Shown here: one piece after another, positions 8,540-16,587 of the stretch | Position numbering within the stretch: the first letter of the stretch is position 1 | Layout of the letters: every line of letters starts with the position of its first letter | NCBI GenBank assembly: GCA_964396375.1 | Contig: CAYNEY010000004.1 | Location: 103,203 to 167,202 of the forward strand | DNA length: 64,000 nucleotides | Direction of reading: 5' to 3' | Origin: FEN-1139 sp964396375 | Lineage (GTDB): Bacteria > Myxococcota_A > Polyangia > Polyangiales > Polyangiaceae | Position numbers and translations under genes: made by a program | The notes under the pieces: model-generated | Seen by the model: only the letters and a program-made list of their open reading frames with translations | Database searches by the model: none | What the model was told of the DNA's origin: nothing

Positions 8540-9693
8540 GGCCTCCCCCAGCGCGCCGCTCGAGCTTCTTCGCCCCGATCCTCTGGGTGTGGCTCTGCTT
8601 TGCGTGGGTCTTCGGCTCGCCGCAGATGGCGTTGGCCGATTCGGTGGTGCTGGTGGTCGTGAGTTCGGAAGCCGCTGCTGACAAGGGGCCACTCGAACTC
8701 CGGCTCCGTTCGGAACTCGCCACCGAGAATGCCGAGACGGTGATCGCCAACCCCGCCACACCCCCCAAGCTGCCGGAGTTGCGGCTCTTAGCTCGGAGGC
8801 TTGGAGCGACCGCCGCCATTTCGGTGGCTCTCGACGAGCGAGGGGCACGAGGTACCGTGTGGGTGGAAGCGCCGCACCTCGACCTCGACATCGTGCGCCC
8901 AGTCATCGTCTCCGCCACACAGAGCGATTTGGTGACGGTCTTCGCACTCCGTGCCGTCGAAGCATGGCGTGGTGCACGGTTGGAGCTCGAGCAAGTGAGG
9001 CGTGCACGAGAGAGCCAGCCAAAGCCGGCCACTTCGGAGCCTGAGGCCGTCTCTCCATCACCGCCGACAGTGTCCGTGCAACCCATCGATTCGACTCAGC
9101 CATCCTCACTCTCGGACAAATCCCCCAAATCCCCGCCCGAGAAACCAAACGCCAGTTTCAATGCTGAGATCTACCAGCAGGGGCCGCGGATCCGCCTTGG
9201 TCTCAATGGCAGCTCCCTTGCGGCTCCAGACGAGCTAGGTTTCGGGTTTGGCATCGATCTTCGGGTTGGACTGGAGTTCTCGCCGAGCTGGTTCGTCGAT
9301 CTGAGGGCGATGGCCCCGTTCTTCCACCGCATCGAGTCGAACGTGGGCACGGCGGACCTCGATCAGGAACTCTTCCTGCTTCGAGTTGGAGCTCCCATCG
9401 ACCTCGGTGAACAACTGTTTCTTGAACCCTGGGCTGGGGCTGGGGTGTCCCGCTTCGGGGTACGCGCTCAGGCAAAGCCACCTTTCGTCTCCCGCCGCTT
9501 GACCGCTTGGTCACTCTTGGCTGGCACCGGTGCCGGGTTGGGCTGGCCGCGGACAGGGCGATGGTGGCTTCTTGCTGACCTGGCTGCGATGGTGCGACTG
9601 CAGCAGCCGCGGGTGGAGTTCGACCGTACTGCGGTAATCACACCGACACCATGGCTCTTCGCCGTGACGGGAGGCTTCGGTGTACGGCTCTAG
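8536..9693 (+). CDS. Predicted outer-membrane beta-barrel protein of the ECF/FecR operon
   Basis: A 385-residue exported protein. It starts with TTG at 8536, overlapping the FecR-gene stop (TTGA). A signal peptide ends near PQMALADS. The N-terminal half (about 35-150) is a small alpha/beta domain with the pattern SVVLVVVSS...LARRLGAT. It is linked by a Pro/Ser-rich stretch (about 155-205) to a C-terminal half of alternating aromatic/hydrophobic strands ending in VTGGFGVRL, typical of small OMP barrels. No TonB box or plug domain is visible, unlike classical FecA-type receptors. The operon position suggests the stimulus sensor or the regulated output of the sigma/FecR pair. The specific function is unknown. 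Confidence 0.72.
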   Translation: MRPPPARRSSFFAPILWVWLCFAWVFGSPQMALADSVVLVVVSSEAAADKGPLELRLRSELATENAETVIANPATPPKLPELRLLARRLGATAAISVALDERGARGTVWVEAPHLDLDIVRPVIVSATQSDLVTVFALRAVEAWRGARLELEQVRRARESQPKPATSEPEAVSPSPPTVSVQPIDSTQPSSLSDKSPKSPPEKPNASFNAEIYQQGPRIRLGLNGSSLAAPDELGFGFGIDLRVGLEFSPSWFVDLRAMAPFFHRIESNVGTADLDQELFLLRVGAPIDLGEQLFLEPWAGAGVSRFGVRAQAKPPFVSRRLTAWSLLAGTGAGLGWPRTGRWWLLADLAAMVRLQQPRVEFDRTAVITPTPWLFAVTGGFGVRL

Positions 9694-9806
9694 ACCGAAC
9701 CCTTGGTTGGAGGGTCAGTGAGCCACCCTTCAGCCCATCGTACACTGCTCGGACATGGGATCTGCGACGACAGGGCTCGTACCGGAGCACGCCGCCGTAA
9801 CCTAGG

Positions 9807-10985
9807 ATGAGGCCTTCGCATCGTTCCACTCCGCCCACCCAGCCACACACCCCAACTATCCCTCGAGATATGAGTTCCCGGTTTCCTCCCTTCCCGAACC
9901 CGCACCGCTTCTGCGGCGTTCAGTGCCAACTTGGCGCTTCGGGTTGCTCTCGGCGGATCTGGCTCGCGCTGGCCCTCCTTGCCGTTCTTCTCGGCTCCTG
10001 CACCGAACAGCCGCTTAGGGCCATTGTGCGCGAAGAGCCTGAGAGTACGAGCGACCAGGCTGGTCAGAGCGGCGCCTCAGATGGAAAAGACGCCGGTGGG
10101 CTCCTCGGCGAAGGTGGTCGATCGGACGGGGAAGGTGGTCGAGGCAGCGCGGACACGGCTGGGAGCGCGGGGCAACTCGGTGAGGGGGGCGACACGATCT
10201 GCGCTGATCTCGGCGAGGATTGTGAGAACTCCTTCGACTGTTGCGGTGGGAGCTGTGAACACGGGATCTGCTCCAATCAGGCCGGACTGTGCGTGTCGAC
10301 GGGTCTGGTCTGCGCGGATGACTTGCCATGTTGCGTCGGTTTCTGCGGTATGGACGGGAAGTGTCCACCGCTCAGCTGCTCGGCCGCTTCGAGCAGATGC
10401 AACGCGGACGAGGAGTGCTGCTCGCAAGATTGCCGCGGCGGGCGGTGTGAGGTGTTGGACGGATGTCAGCCGCTCGGGGAATTCTGCACCTACAACCGCG
10501 ACTGCTGCTCTTTCAGTTGCACCTACGACGGCTGGTCGAGGAGCTTCCGGTGCTCACCAGCCAACACGTGCCTCTCCTCGGGGGAGGTGTGTGACGAGAC
10601 ACGTCCGCCCTGCTGTGGGCAGCTCGGTGAGCAACGTACCGAAGCCTGTGAGCTTGGATCGAACGGTGTCACCCGCTGCACGCCGCGTGGTCCGTGCAAG
10701 ATCACAGGTGCTGAGTGCGCGCAGGCTGCCGAGTGCTGTGGCGGCTTCTGCCTCCCGGATGACAGCGGTTACCGCGCCTGCAGCGAGACCTGTGCTGACC
10801 TTGGGGCACGCTGCGTCAATGATCGCGACTGCTGTGAAGACGCCATTTGTGAAACGGGAGCTTGTGTTTTGCCTTTAGGGCCGTGCCTCGAACTCGGTGA
10901 GGTCTGCTCGGCAAATGAGGATTGCTGCAGTCAAACTTGTGACCCCAGTCTGTCGACGTGCGTCGAAGCGGTTGCATCTTCCTAG
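9807..10985 (+). CDS. Cys-rich lipoprotein with eight knottin-like repeats
   Basis: Up to 392 residues. The hydrophobic segment LALALLAVLLGSC is a lipoprotein signal with lipobox LLGSC, followed by a Gly/Ser/Asp-rich spacer. From about residue 130 to the end are eight tandem modules of 30-40 residues, each with the spacing C-x5/6-C-x4/6-CC-x2/9-C-x4/10-C. Examples are CADLGEDC...DCCGGSC and CLELGEVC...DCCSQTC. This is the cysteine order of inhibitor-cystine-knot (knottin) or dickkopf-like domains. It is probably a disulfide-rich surface protein. The start is uncertain: ATGs at 9807 and 9870 both leave a long N-terminus and neither has a clear ribosome-binding site. Confidence 0.75.
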   Translation: MRPSHRSTPPTQPHTPTIPRDMSSRFPPFPNPHRFCGVQCQLGASGCSRRIWLALALLAVLLGSCTEQPLRAIVREEPESTSDQAGQSGASDGKDAGGLLGEGGRSDGEGGRGSADTAGSAGQLGEGGDTICADLGEDCENSFDCCGGSCEHGICSNQAGLCVSTGLVCADDLPCCVGFCGMDGKCPPLSCSAASSRCNADEECCSQDCRGGRCEVLDGCQPLGEFCTYNRDCCSFSCTYDGWSRSFRCSPANTCLSSGEVCDETRPPCCGQLGEQRTEACELGSNGVTRCTPRGPCKITGAECAQAAECCGGFCLPDDSGYRACSETCADLGARCVNDRDCCEDAICETGACVLPLGPCLELGEVCSANEDCCSQTCDPSLSTCVEAVASS

Positions 10986-11062
10986 ATCAACGCGGCTTTC
11001 GGCCGTGGATGATTCCAATCTGCCTCATCCCCACTGGCCGGTTTCCCCACTGCACAAAGCCA

Positions 11063-11096
11063 ACGAGGCTCCGACCCCTGGGGGGCGGAGCCTCGT
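11063..11096. terminator. Bidirectional terminator hairpin
   Basis: ACGAGGCTCCG (11063-11073) pairs perfectly with CGGAGCCTCGT (11086-11096), an 11-bp stem with a 12-base loop. It lies between the converging Cys-rich gene (ends 10985) and the OmpA gene (ends 11118). On the minus strand it is followed by TTGGCTTTG, a weak U-rich tail. Confidence 0.75.
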
Positions 11097-11117
11097 CGTA
11101 CCGTCGTGCCACGTCGT

Positions 11118-11972
11118 TTACTTGACGATGATCTCCACGCGTCGGTTGTTGGCCCGACCCTCGGGAGTCTTGTTGTCAGCCACCGGCGTGCTCTCACCCT
11201 TACCAACTGCTGAGATTCGATCGGCCTTGATCCCGTGGCTTACCATGAAGCTGCGCACGGATTCGGCCCGCGCCTGGGAGAGTCGCTGATTGTCGCCGTC
11301 GCTGCCCACCGAGTCCGTGTGCCCCTCGACGATGATCCGCTTCTCATCGGGTTGTTGCTGCAACACCTCTGCCACCTTGAGCAGCTTGTCCTGTGCGATG
11401 GGCAGAAGCTCGCTCTTGCCGGAGACGAACAGCACTGCACCCTCGAGGGTGATGACCAGGCCGCGTTGCTCCTCCTTGACCTTCGCGATTTCTTCTAGGC
11501 TCTTCATGGCGAGAGCAAGCTTGCGCTCGGCCTCTGCGCGTGCGGCGCGCTCCGCCTGGAGATCCTTGTCTTTCGCCTCAAGTTCACGGCGCGCCTTATC
11601 AAGGCTGCTCGTGGCACCCTTGATCCGCTCTTCCTGAGCTTGCTTGTAGGCTTTGTCCGCATCGACCACATCTTTTTGCGCCTGCATCTGACCGGCATAG
11701 GCCATCGCCAGCTCCGACATCCGCTGGGCAACGTAGGCCATATTGCGTTCCTGGTAGCTTCCAGGATCATCTTCGAAGGCGATTTCTGCGCGATCGAGCG
11801 CTTGCTTGGCGCTCAACAATTTGTCCGGAGTAAGCTCGGCCGCCTTGCTGTGGCTGGCTTCCTGGTACGCCGCGCGCGCGTCGCGGAGTTCTTTTGTGGG
11901 AGCGGCCGTGCCGCACCCCAAGAGACCAACGAGGGTCAGGTTCAGCATCGAGAAAAGTACGCTACGCTTCAT
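11118..11972 (-). CDS. OmpA-family peptidoglycan-associated lipoprotein with DUF4398 region
   Basis: A 284-residue lipoprotein (signal MKRSVLFSMLNLTLVGLLGC). Residues 25-165 are an Ala/Glu/Lys-rich helical, probably coiled-coil, region of DUF4398 type. The C-terminal 110 residues form an OmpA/MotB peptidoglycan-binding domain with IIVEGHTDSVGSDGDNQRLS, ARAESVRSF and ADNKTPEGRANNRRVEI, including the Asp and Arg expected to bind diaminopimelate. It should tether the outer membrane to the cell wall. The start has GGAGA seven bases upstream. It lies 26 bp downstream of another DUF4398 lipoprotein in one operon, ending at the 11063 hairpin. Confidence 0.9.
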   Translation of the reverse strand: MKRSVLFSMLNLTLVGLLGCGTAAPTKELRDARAAYQEASHSKAAELTPDKLLSAKQALDRAEIAFEDDPGSYQERNMAYVAQRMSELAMAYAGQMQAQKDVVDADKAYKQAQEERIKGATSSLDKARRELEAKDKDLQAERAARAEAERKLALAMKSLEEIAKVKEEQRGLVITLEGAVLFVSGKSELLPIAQDKLLKVAEVLQQQPDEKRIIVEGHTDSVGSDGDNQRLSQARAESVRSFMVSHGIKADRISAVGKGESTPVADNKTPEGRANNRRVEIIVK

Positions 11973-11998
11973 GATTAGTCTCCGTCCTCTGGTCTGGG

Positions 11999-12367
11999 TC
12001 AGCTCGCGCCTTCGGCTTCAGCCTTGAGTTTCTTGACCTTCTCGAGCGCGTCGGCGGCTTGGGCACGGAGCGCCGACTCCTTGGCGAGGGCAATGGCGAG
12101 TTCGGCATCGACTCGCGCTCGTTCGAGCACCAGCTTGGCCTCCTCATTTTCGTCTTGACCGATCAGACGTTGGGCTCGATCCAGATCGTCTCGGGCCATC
12201 TTTAGGTGCAAGGCTGCCTTGGGCACGCCTGGCGCACCCACCTCCTGCGCGGCACGGATTGCCGCTTCGGTTTCGGTAACTTGTTGTGCGGGGGCGGGAA
12301 TCGAACCGCCGCAACCCAGAGCGAAGCTCAGTGTCGATGCTGCGAATAATCCAATGAGGACTCTCAT
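11999..12367 (-). CDS. DUF4398-type small lipoprotein
   Basis: A 122-residue lipoprotein with signal MRVLIGLFAASTLSFALGC and lipobox FALGC. The mature part is almost entirely helical (AARDDLDRAQ-like heptads rich in Ala, Glu, Lys), like the N-terminal half of the OmpA-family protein encoded next. It is first in the two-gene operon, with a strong GGAGG six bases before the ATG. It probably pairs with the OmpA-domain partner through coiled-coil contacts, but that is inference. No catalytic motif is present. Confidence 0.78.
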   Translation of the reverse strand: MRVLIGLFAASTLSFALGCGGSIPAPAQQVTETEAAIRAAQEVGAPGVPKAALHLKMARDDLDRAQRLIGQDENEEAKLVLERARVDAELAIALAKESALRAQAADALEKVKKLKAEAEGAS

Positions 12368-12560
12368 TTTTCCTCCGTGTGACTGGGCTAAACTACCGCC
12401 GAAGGCTCCCGCGATTCAACCCTGTAGACCTCCTTGGCTCGGGAATAGTGGGCGAACTGCCGACCTTCGACCACCTCCGACCCACAGCCGGCCGAGGGGC
12501 AGAGGTGCAGACATGGGCGACAAGGTGCTGCCTGGATGCCCAGCCGTCCACACCAGCCGC

Positions 12561-14471
12561 CTAGCCACTCGGGTGCGTGCTGCGCGGAGGCAACGGGGTG
12601 GAGTAGAGCGGTGTGGGGGGGAGGGGTGAGGTCGAGGGGTGCACCGGGATGCGCACCACGAAGCGCACCTTGTCTCCGCGCTCCTGCAGCTTGACCGAGC
12701 CGCCATGAAGCTCGATCACCGAGCGCGCGAGCCCCATACCGAGGGCCAAGCCACGGTGCATATCGCGTTCATTCTCGGGGAGCCGACCGCGACGCTTGGA
12801 CGCGGTTGGAGATGGTGTCGGCGGGGTGGGGAGTTCGAACGCGAATCCGACTTGCCCCTCCTCCAGAGGGACGATCTGGAGGCGCACGAGAGCCCCCGGC
12901 ACCGTGCGCCCCGCGTGGCCGACGAACGTGGCGAGGGCGTTTGAAAGCCGGACCCGATCCACGACCAAGACACCGATCCCGTTCGCGATGTCACCGACCA
13001 CTTCTACCGGGTTGTCGCCGGCGAGATGCCGTCCCTTTTCGATGATATCTTGCATCAGCGTTCCGACCGTCACCGAGTCGCGCACCAGCTTGAGTTCATG
13101 GGCTTCGACGCGGGCGGCGTCCAGAATCATCTCGATGAGCGCCAAGAGCTCGCGGCCGCTTCGCTCGATGACCGCCAGACTCTCGTCCTGACCGTCACTC
13201 AGCTCCTCGGATTGCCGGACCAGCGCAGCGAAGCCCAAGATGGCGTTGAGTGGAGTCTTGAGGTCGTGGCTTACGCTTGCAAAGAAGAGTCCGCGCATCC
13301 TGGTGGTGGCCTCACGCAGCAAGATGGCGCGTTCCTGAGCCTGTGCGAAGATTCGGAAGCGGTCGGCCAAATTCTCGATCGCCACGCCGAGTTCGGTGAC
13401 CACGAGGAAGCGTGTGGGGCCAACCACATGCATCCCTCCCTCGAGGATGGTATCGGTGTCCAAGGCACGCACCCCGCGCATCGCGCTCGCGAGGTCCGAA
13501 GTCAAGGCGCGTCCAAGCCGCTGTCCGAGGAAGGCCGCGGTCAGGATCGCGAAGGCTGTGATCAACCACGCGACCGGGCTCGGGGTGTGGTAGGTGGACG
13601 CCGCGAACGTCACCGTGATACTGCCTTCGTCGAGGGGTGCTATCAGTTCGACGCTGCCGTCGGGCTTCTGGATCCGGGCGTATTGTTGAGGAATTGAGCT
13701 GTAGCGTGGACCAAGGTCAAAGGACTCGGCAGCGTGGATAGCGTCGCGCAATCCAGCGTGGGGGATGGGCCCAGGCATGGTCTCGAACGAGGCGCGTGCC
13801 ATCGAGAGCACCATGGCATCACGCTGCACCGAGTCCGCACGACGGAGCTGGGCCGTGACCACCAGCGTGGAGCCCAACGTGAAGAAGACTACCGGCGCCA
13901 CCAGCGCGAAGATCAAGCGACGTTCTACCCGCCGAGTCAACAAGGGCGCGAGGCGGGGAGGGACGAGCTCTTGAGCCACCTCGGGCGCCGCGTTCTCGAG
14001 TGTACGCATCACGGCGCGGCGGACCCCAACGTAGAGAGGTAAGGTGGTAGCGGCGACCACCACCAGCCCCACCATCGTGGTGGCCATGGTGGTCGCTGGG
14101 TCGAGGAAGGCAGGTCGGGCGAACACGGCTGACAGCACCACGCCTGTCACGGTCGAGAAGAGCCAGAGCAGCGCTGTCCGCCCTCCTTCGGTGGAGAGCT
14201 CCGCCAATCCATCGAGCCGTATGGCGGTAGAGCCGAGGGCCAGGGAACGCAGCAAGAAGCGGTGGCGGCGCCAGACCAAGAGACTCCAGCCCAGTGCCAC
14301 CACCCCACCGAGGAGAACGCCCTGCCACAACAGGCGAATCGATGCCATCGCTACATCGCCCTCGAGCAGAAGTAGAAATGGCGCTGAGGTTCCTGCTAGC
14401 GCGGCGGATAGAGTGACCCCGAGGGTGGTGGCGACCAGTTGCTGACCGAACCGCGTGGCACCCGTGATCAT
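12561..14471 (-). CDS. Membrane histidine kinase with degenerate ATPase domain
   Basis: A 636-residue polytopic protein with about five to six hydrophobic segments in the first 300 residues and a HAMP-like linker (about 305-380). The phospho-acceptor helix FFASVSHDLKTPLNAILGF is intact. In the ATPase region the usual N-box asparagines are absent (the site reads LSNALATFVGHAGRTV) and no DxGxG G1 box follows. A G2-like stretch (GLALGMGLARSVIELHGG) remains. It may be phosphorylated by a partner rather than bind ATP itself. Its ATG overlaps the stop of the preceding canonical kinase by 4 nt. The C-terminal tail is low-complexity Pro/Ser/Thr. Confidence 0.85.
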   Translation of the reverse strand: MITGATRFGQQLVATTLGVTLSAALAGTSAPFLLLLEGDVAMASIRLLWQGVLLGGVVALGWSLLVWRRHRFLLRSLALGSTAIRLDGLAELSTEGGRTALLWLFSTVTGVVLSAVFARPAFLDPATTMATTMVGLVVVAATTLPLYVGVRRAVMRTLENAAPEVAQELVPPRLAPLLTRRVERRLIFALVAPVVFFTLGSTLVVTAQLRRADSVQRDAMVLSMARASFETMPGPIPHAGLRDAIHAAESFDLGPRYSSIPQQYARIQKPDGSVELIAPLDEGSITVTFAASTYHTPSPVAWLITAFAILTAAFLGQRLGRALTSDLASAMRGVRALDTDTILEGGMHVVGPTRFLVVTELGVAIENLADRFRIFAQAQERAILLREATTRMRGLFFASVSHDLKTPLNAILGFAALVRQSEELSDGQDESLAVIERSGRELLALIEMILDAARVEAHELKLVRDSVTVGTLMQDIIEKGRHLAGDNPVEVVGDIANGIGVLVVDRVRLSNALATFVGHAGRTVPGALVRLQIVPLEEGQVGFAFELPTPPTPSPTASKRRGRLPENERDMHRGLALGMGLARSVIELHGGSVKLQERGDKVRFVVRIPVHPSTSPLPPTPLYSTPLPPRSTHPSG

Positions 14472-15958
14472 GGGAGGGTCTCCGTCCGCGAAACCGTGAT
14501 CGGTTCGAGTGGCGTGAATTCTGTCTCGCGATCGAGATCGGACTCCGAGGGAAGTGTGATGCGGAATGTCGAGCCTTCACCGAGTCGGCTCTCGAGGAGG
14601 ATCTGGCCGCGGTGCATTTCCACTAGCCGTCGGGTGATGGCCAGTCCAAGTCCGGTTCCGCTGCGCCGCACACGCTCCTCGCCGGATTGGCGGTACTCTT
14701 CGAAGATGGCGAGTTGCTCGTCGGGGGCGATACCCGGTCCTGTGTCACGCACGGTGATGGTGGTGGTCGACTCCGAAGTGTGCTCGACGGTCACATCGAC
14801 TTGGCCGTGACTGGTGAACTTGACCGCATTGCCTACGATATTCCCTAGGATCTGCCGCAGCCGCCGCGGATCGGCCCACACGGCCGCGTGCTTTCCCGAG
14901 AGAGTCAGAGTAAGCCCCTTGGCTTCGGCCGTGACCTGTGCTTCGCGGACCACCGCCTCAGCGATGGATGCCGCGTCGACGTAGGAGCGGGTGAGGCGGA
15001 GCTGGCCAGACTCGAGCGCCGAGAGATCGAGGATGTCGTCGATCAGCGATGCCAAGTGGCGCCCGCTGGTGCGGACTATCTCCAGGGATTCGCGAGCATC
15101 CATCGAGAGCGGACCGTCGACTTCCGCCAGAAGGACGTCGGTGAAGCCGAGGATGGCGTTGAGAGGTGTGCGGAGTTCATGGCTGAGCGCAGCCAAAAAG
15201 GCGCTGCGATCGCGATCGTAGCTGAGCGCTCGCGCCAAGTTCTCTCGGTAGCGTCGCTCGGCGTCACCGAAACGCCGCACCAACTCATTGAAGGCACAGA
15301 TCAGCGCCCCCACACCGTCCGCGGAGCGGACATGGATCGGCTGTCCCGAGGGTGTCTTCTCCTTGGTGGCCATCCTCCGGATGCGATCACGCACGAAATC
15401 GATGTCCGCGTGGACGTCGCGGGCCAATGCGAGCGCCACGATTGCGGCCACACCAACCAGAAGGGTTGCGAGGAAGGTCAGTGAGCTAACCAACGGGACC
15501 ACGGCGGTGGGGGTCTCTGGGGCTGGCACGAAGACCAGCAGGTTGGAGAGCTCGCGTGCTGACGCGACCGGAAGCATCAGGTATTTTACGCGCCCGAGTT
15601 GGGTCGTGGTCGTGCCTTCGCCACGCACCAAGAGATCGCGAACCCAGGATGTCGAGGGGGTGCGCAGCATGGTGTCTACCAGGACATTCCCTGCGGGATC
15701 AGTGAGCAGAAGCTCGATCCCTGCCCGACGGGCTGCCCGCTCGACTACGAAACTCCTCTGGTCGCTCGGGATCGCGCGGAGGCGGGCCGAGAGCGTGCGA
15801 CCCAGCACCTGTGCCGTCATGGCGGCGCTGGCATCGCTCCGCGAGCGGATCTCGCTCACTCCGAGCCATCCGAAGCCGAGCGCGGCTACCAGCCCGAGCA
15901 CCACCACCATCAGTGGCGTGACCTGGGGCAGAGAGCGGAGTCGGGGAAGGAACCGCAC
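14468..15958 (-). CDS. Sensor histidine kinase, canonical
   Basis: A 496-residue kinase with two transmembrane helices (about 17-36 and 165-185) flanking a periplasmic sensor domain, then a HAMP-like region (about 185-255). HisKA has FLAALSHELRTPLNAILGF. The ATPase domain is complete: N-box LGNIVGNAVKFT, G1 VRDTGPGIAPD, F-box IFEEYRQ and G2 GTGLGLAITRRLVE. It starts with GTG at 15958 and is translationally coupled to the degenerate kinase downstream. No response regulator gene is adjacent, so the output is unknown. Confidence 0.9.
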   Translation of the reverse strand: MRFLPRLRSLPQVTPLMVVVLGLVAALGFGWLGVSEIRSRSDASAAMTAQVLGRTLSARLRAIPSDQRSFVVERAARRAGIELLLTDPAGNVLVDTMLRTPSTSWVRDLLVRGEGTTTTQLGRVKYLMLPVASARELSNLLVFVPAPETPTAVVPLVSSLTFLATLLVGVAAIVALALARDVHADIDFVRDRIRRMATKEKTPSGQPIHVRSADGVGALICAFNELVRRFGDAERRYRENLARALSYDRDRSAFLAALSHELRTPLNAILGFTDVLLAEVDGPLSMDARESLEIVRTSGRHLASLIDDILDLSALESGQLRLTRSYVDAASIAEAVVREAQVTAEAKGLTLTLSGKHAAVWADPRRLRQILGNIVGNAVKFTSHGQVDVTVEHTSESTTTITVRDTGPGIAPDEQLAIFEEYRQSGEERVRRSGTGLGLAITRRLVEMHRGQILLESRLGEGSTFRITLPSESDLDRETEFTPLEPITVSRTETLP

Positions 15959-15996
15959 GCAGAGACGCTAGCCTAGAGCGCCGGGGAGCGGAAGGA

Positions 15997-16569
15997 TCAT
16001 CGATCCGACGAAAGCCGGGCGAAGACTGCATGATCGACCCACCGAGAGTCGACGTATTCGGCCTCGCGTGCGATTCCCTCGAAGCGGAAGCCGAGCCGTG
16101 CGATTACCGCTAGACTCCGGTGGTTTTCGGTTGCGGCCGCGCAACGGACACGATGCGCGCCGAGGCGGGTGAAGGCGAACTCGAGGCAGGCCCGTGAGGC
16201 CTCTGTCATGTATCCCTTGCCCCAAACGTCTGAACACAACCAGTAGCCGAGCTCACAGTTTCGGTGGATGTGAACGCAGTTGTCGAGGCTAACCAACCCC
16301 ACCAGACGCCTGGTTTCGGCGAGCCGGATCGCGAACCGCAGAGCACGACCGATGTCCCAGTCTGTGAGACAGGCCTCGACGTAGCGCTGGTTGGCCTCCT
16401 GTGAGTCATTGTAGGGAACCCAGGGGAGCCAGCGCTTCAGGTGCTCGCGATTCTCCGAGACGGCGCTCCACAGCTCGGACGCGTCTGTCTGCTCGAGTGG
16501 TCGCAGCACAAGGCGTGGCGTGACCAACGGTGACCGTGAAAGGTTGGGGCGGGCTGGGATACTGAGCAT
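15997..16569 (-). CDS. GNAT acetyltransferase, RimJ/RimL type
   Basis: A 190-residue GCN5-related acetyltransferase. The N-terminus SPLVTPRLVLRPLEQTDA and the central LGYWLCSDVWGKGYMTEASR (acetyl-CoA loop, motif A) followed by NHRSLAVIARLGFRFEG are typical of the RimJ/RimL/SpeG branch, which acetylates protein N-termini or small amines. The substrate cannot be predicted. It lies 18 bp downstream of the Ser/Thr kinase and 38 bp upstream of the sensor kinase on the same strand, so co-transcription is likely. Confidence 0.88.
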   Translation of the reverse strand: MLSIPARPNLSRSPLVTPRLVLRPLEQTDASELWSAVSENREHLKRWLPWVPYNDSQEANQRYVEACLTDWDIGRALRFAIRLAETRRLVGLVSLDNCVHIHRNCELGYWLCSDVWGKGYMTEASRACLEFAFTRLGAHRVRCAAATENHRSLAVIARLGFRFEGIAREAEYVDSRWVDHAVFARLSSDR

Positions 16570-16587
16570 GATGAGGCTCGGCCGAGC

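Noticed and set aside
7148..8848. 566-residue minus-strand frame over the FecR gene
   Set aside because: Composition rich in Arg, His, Pro and Ser without domains; the plus strand carries the FecR motifs and coupled starts.
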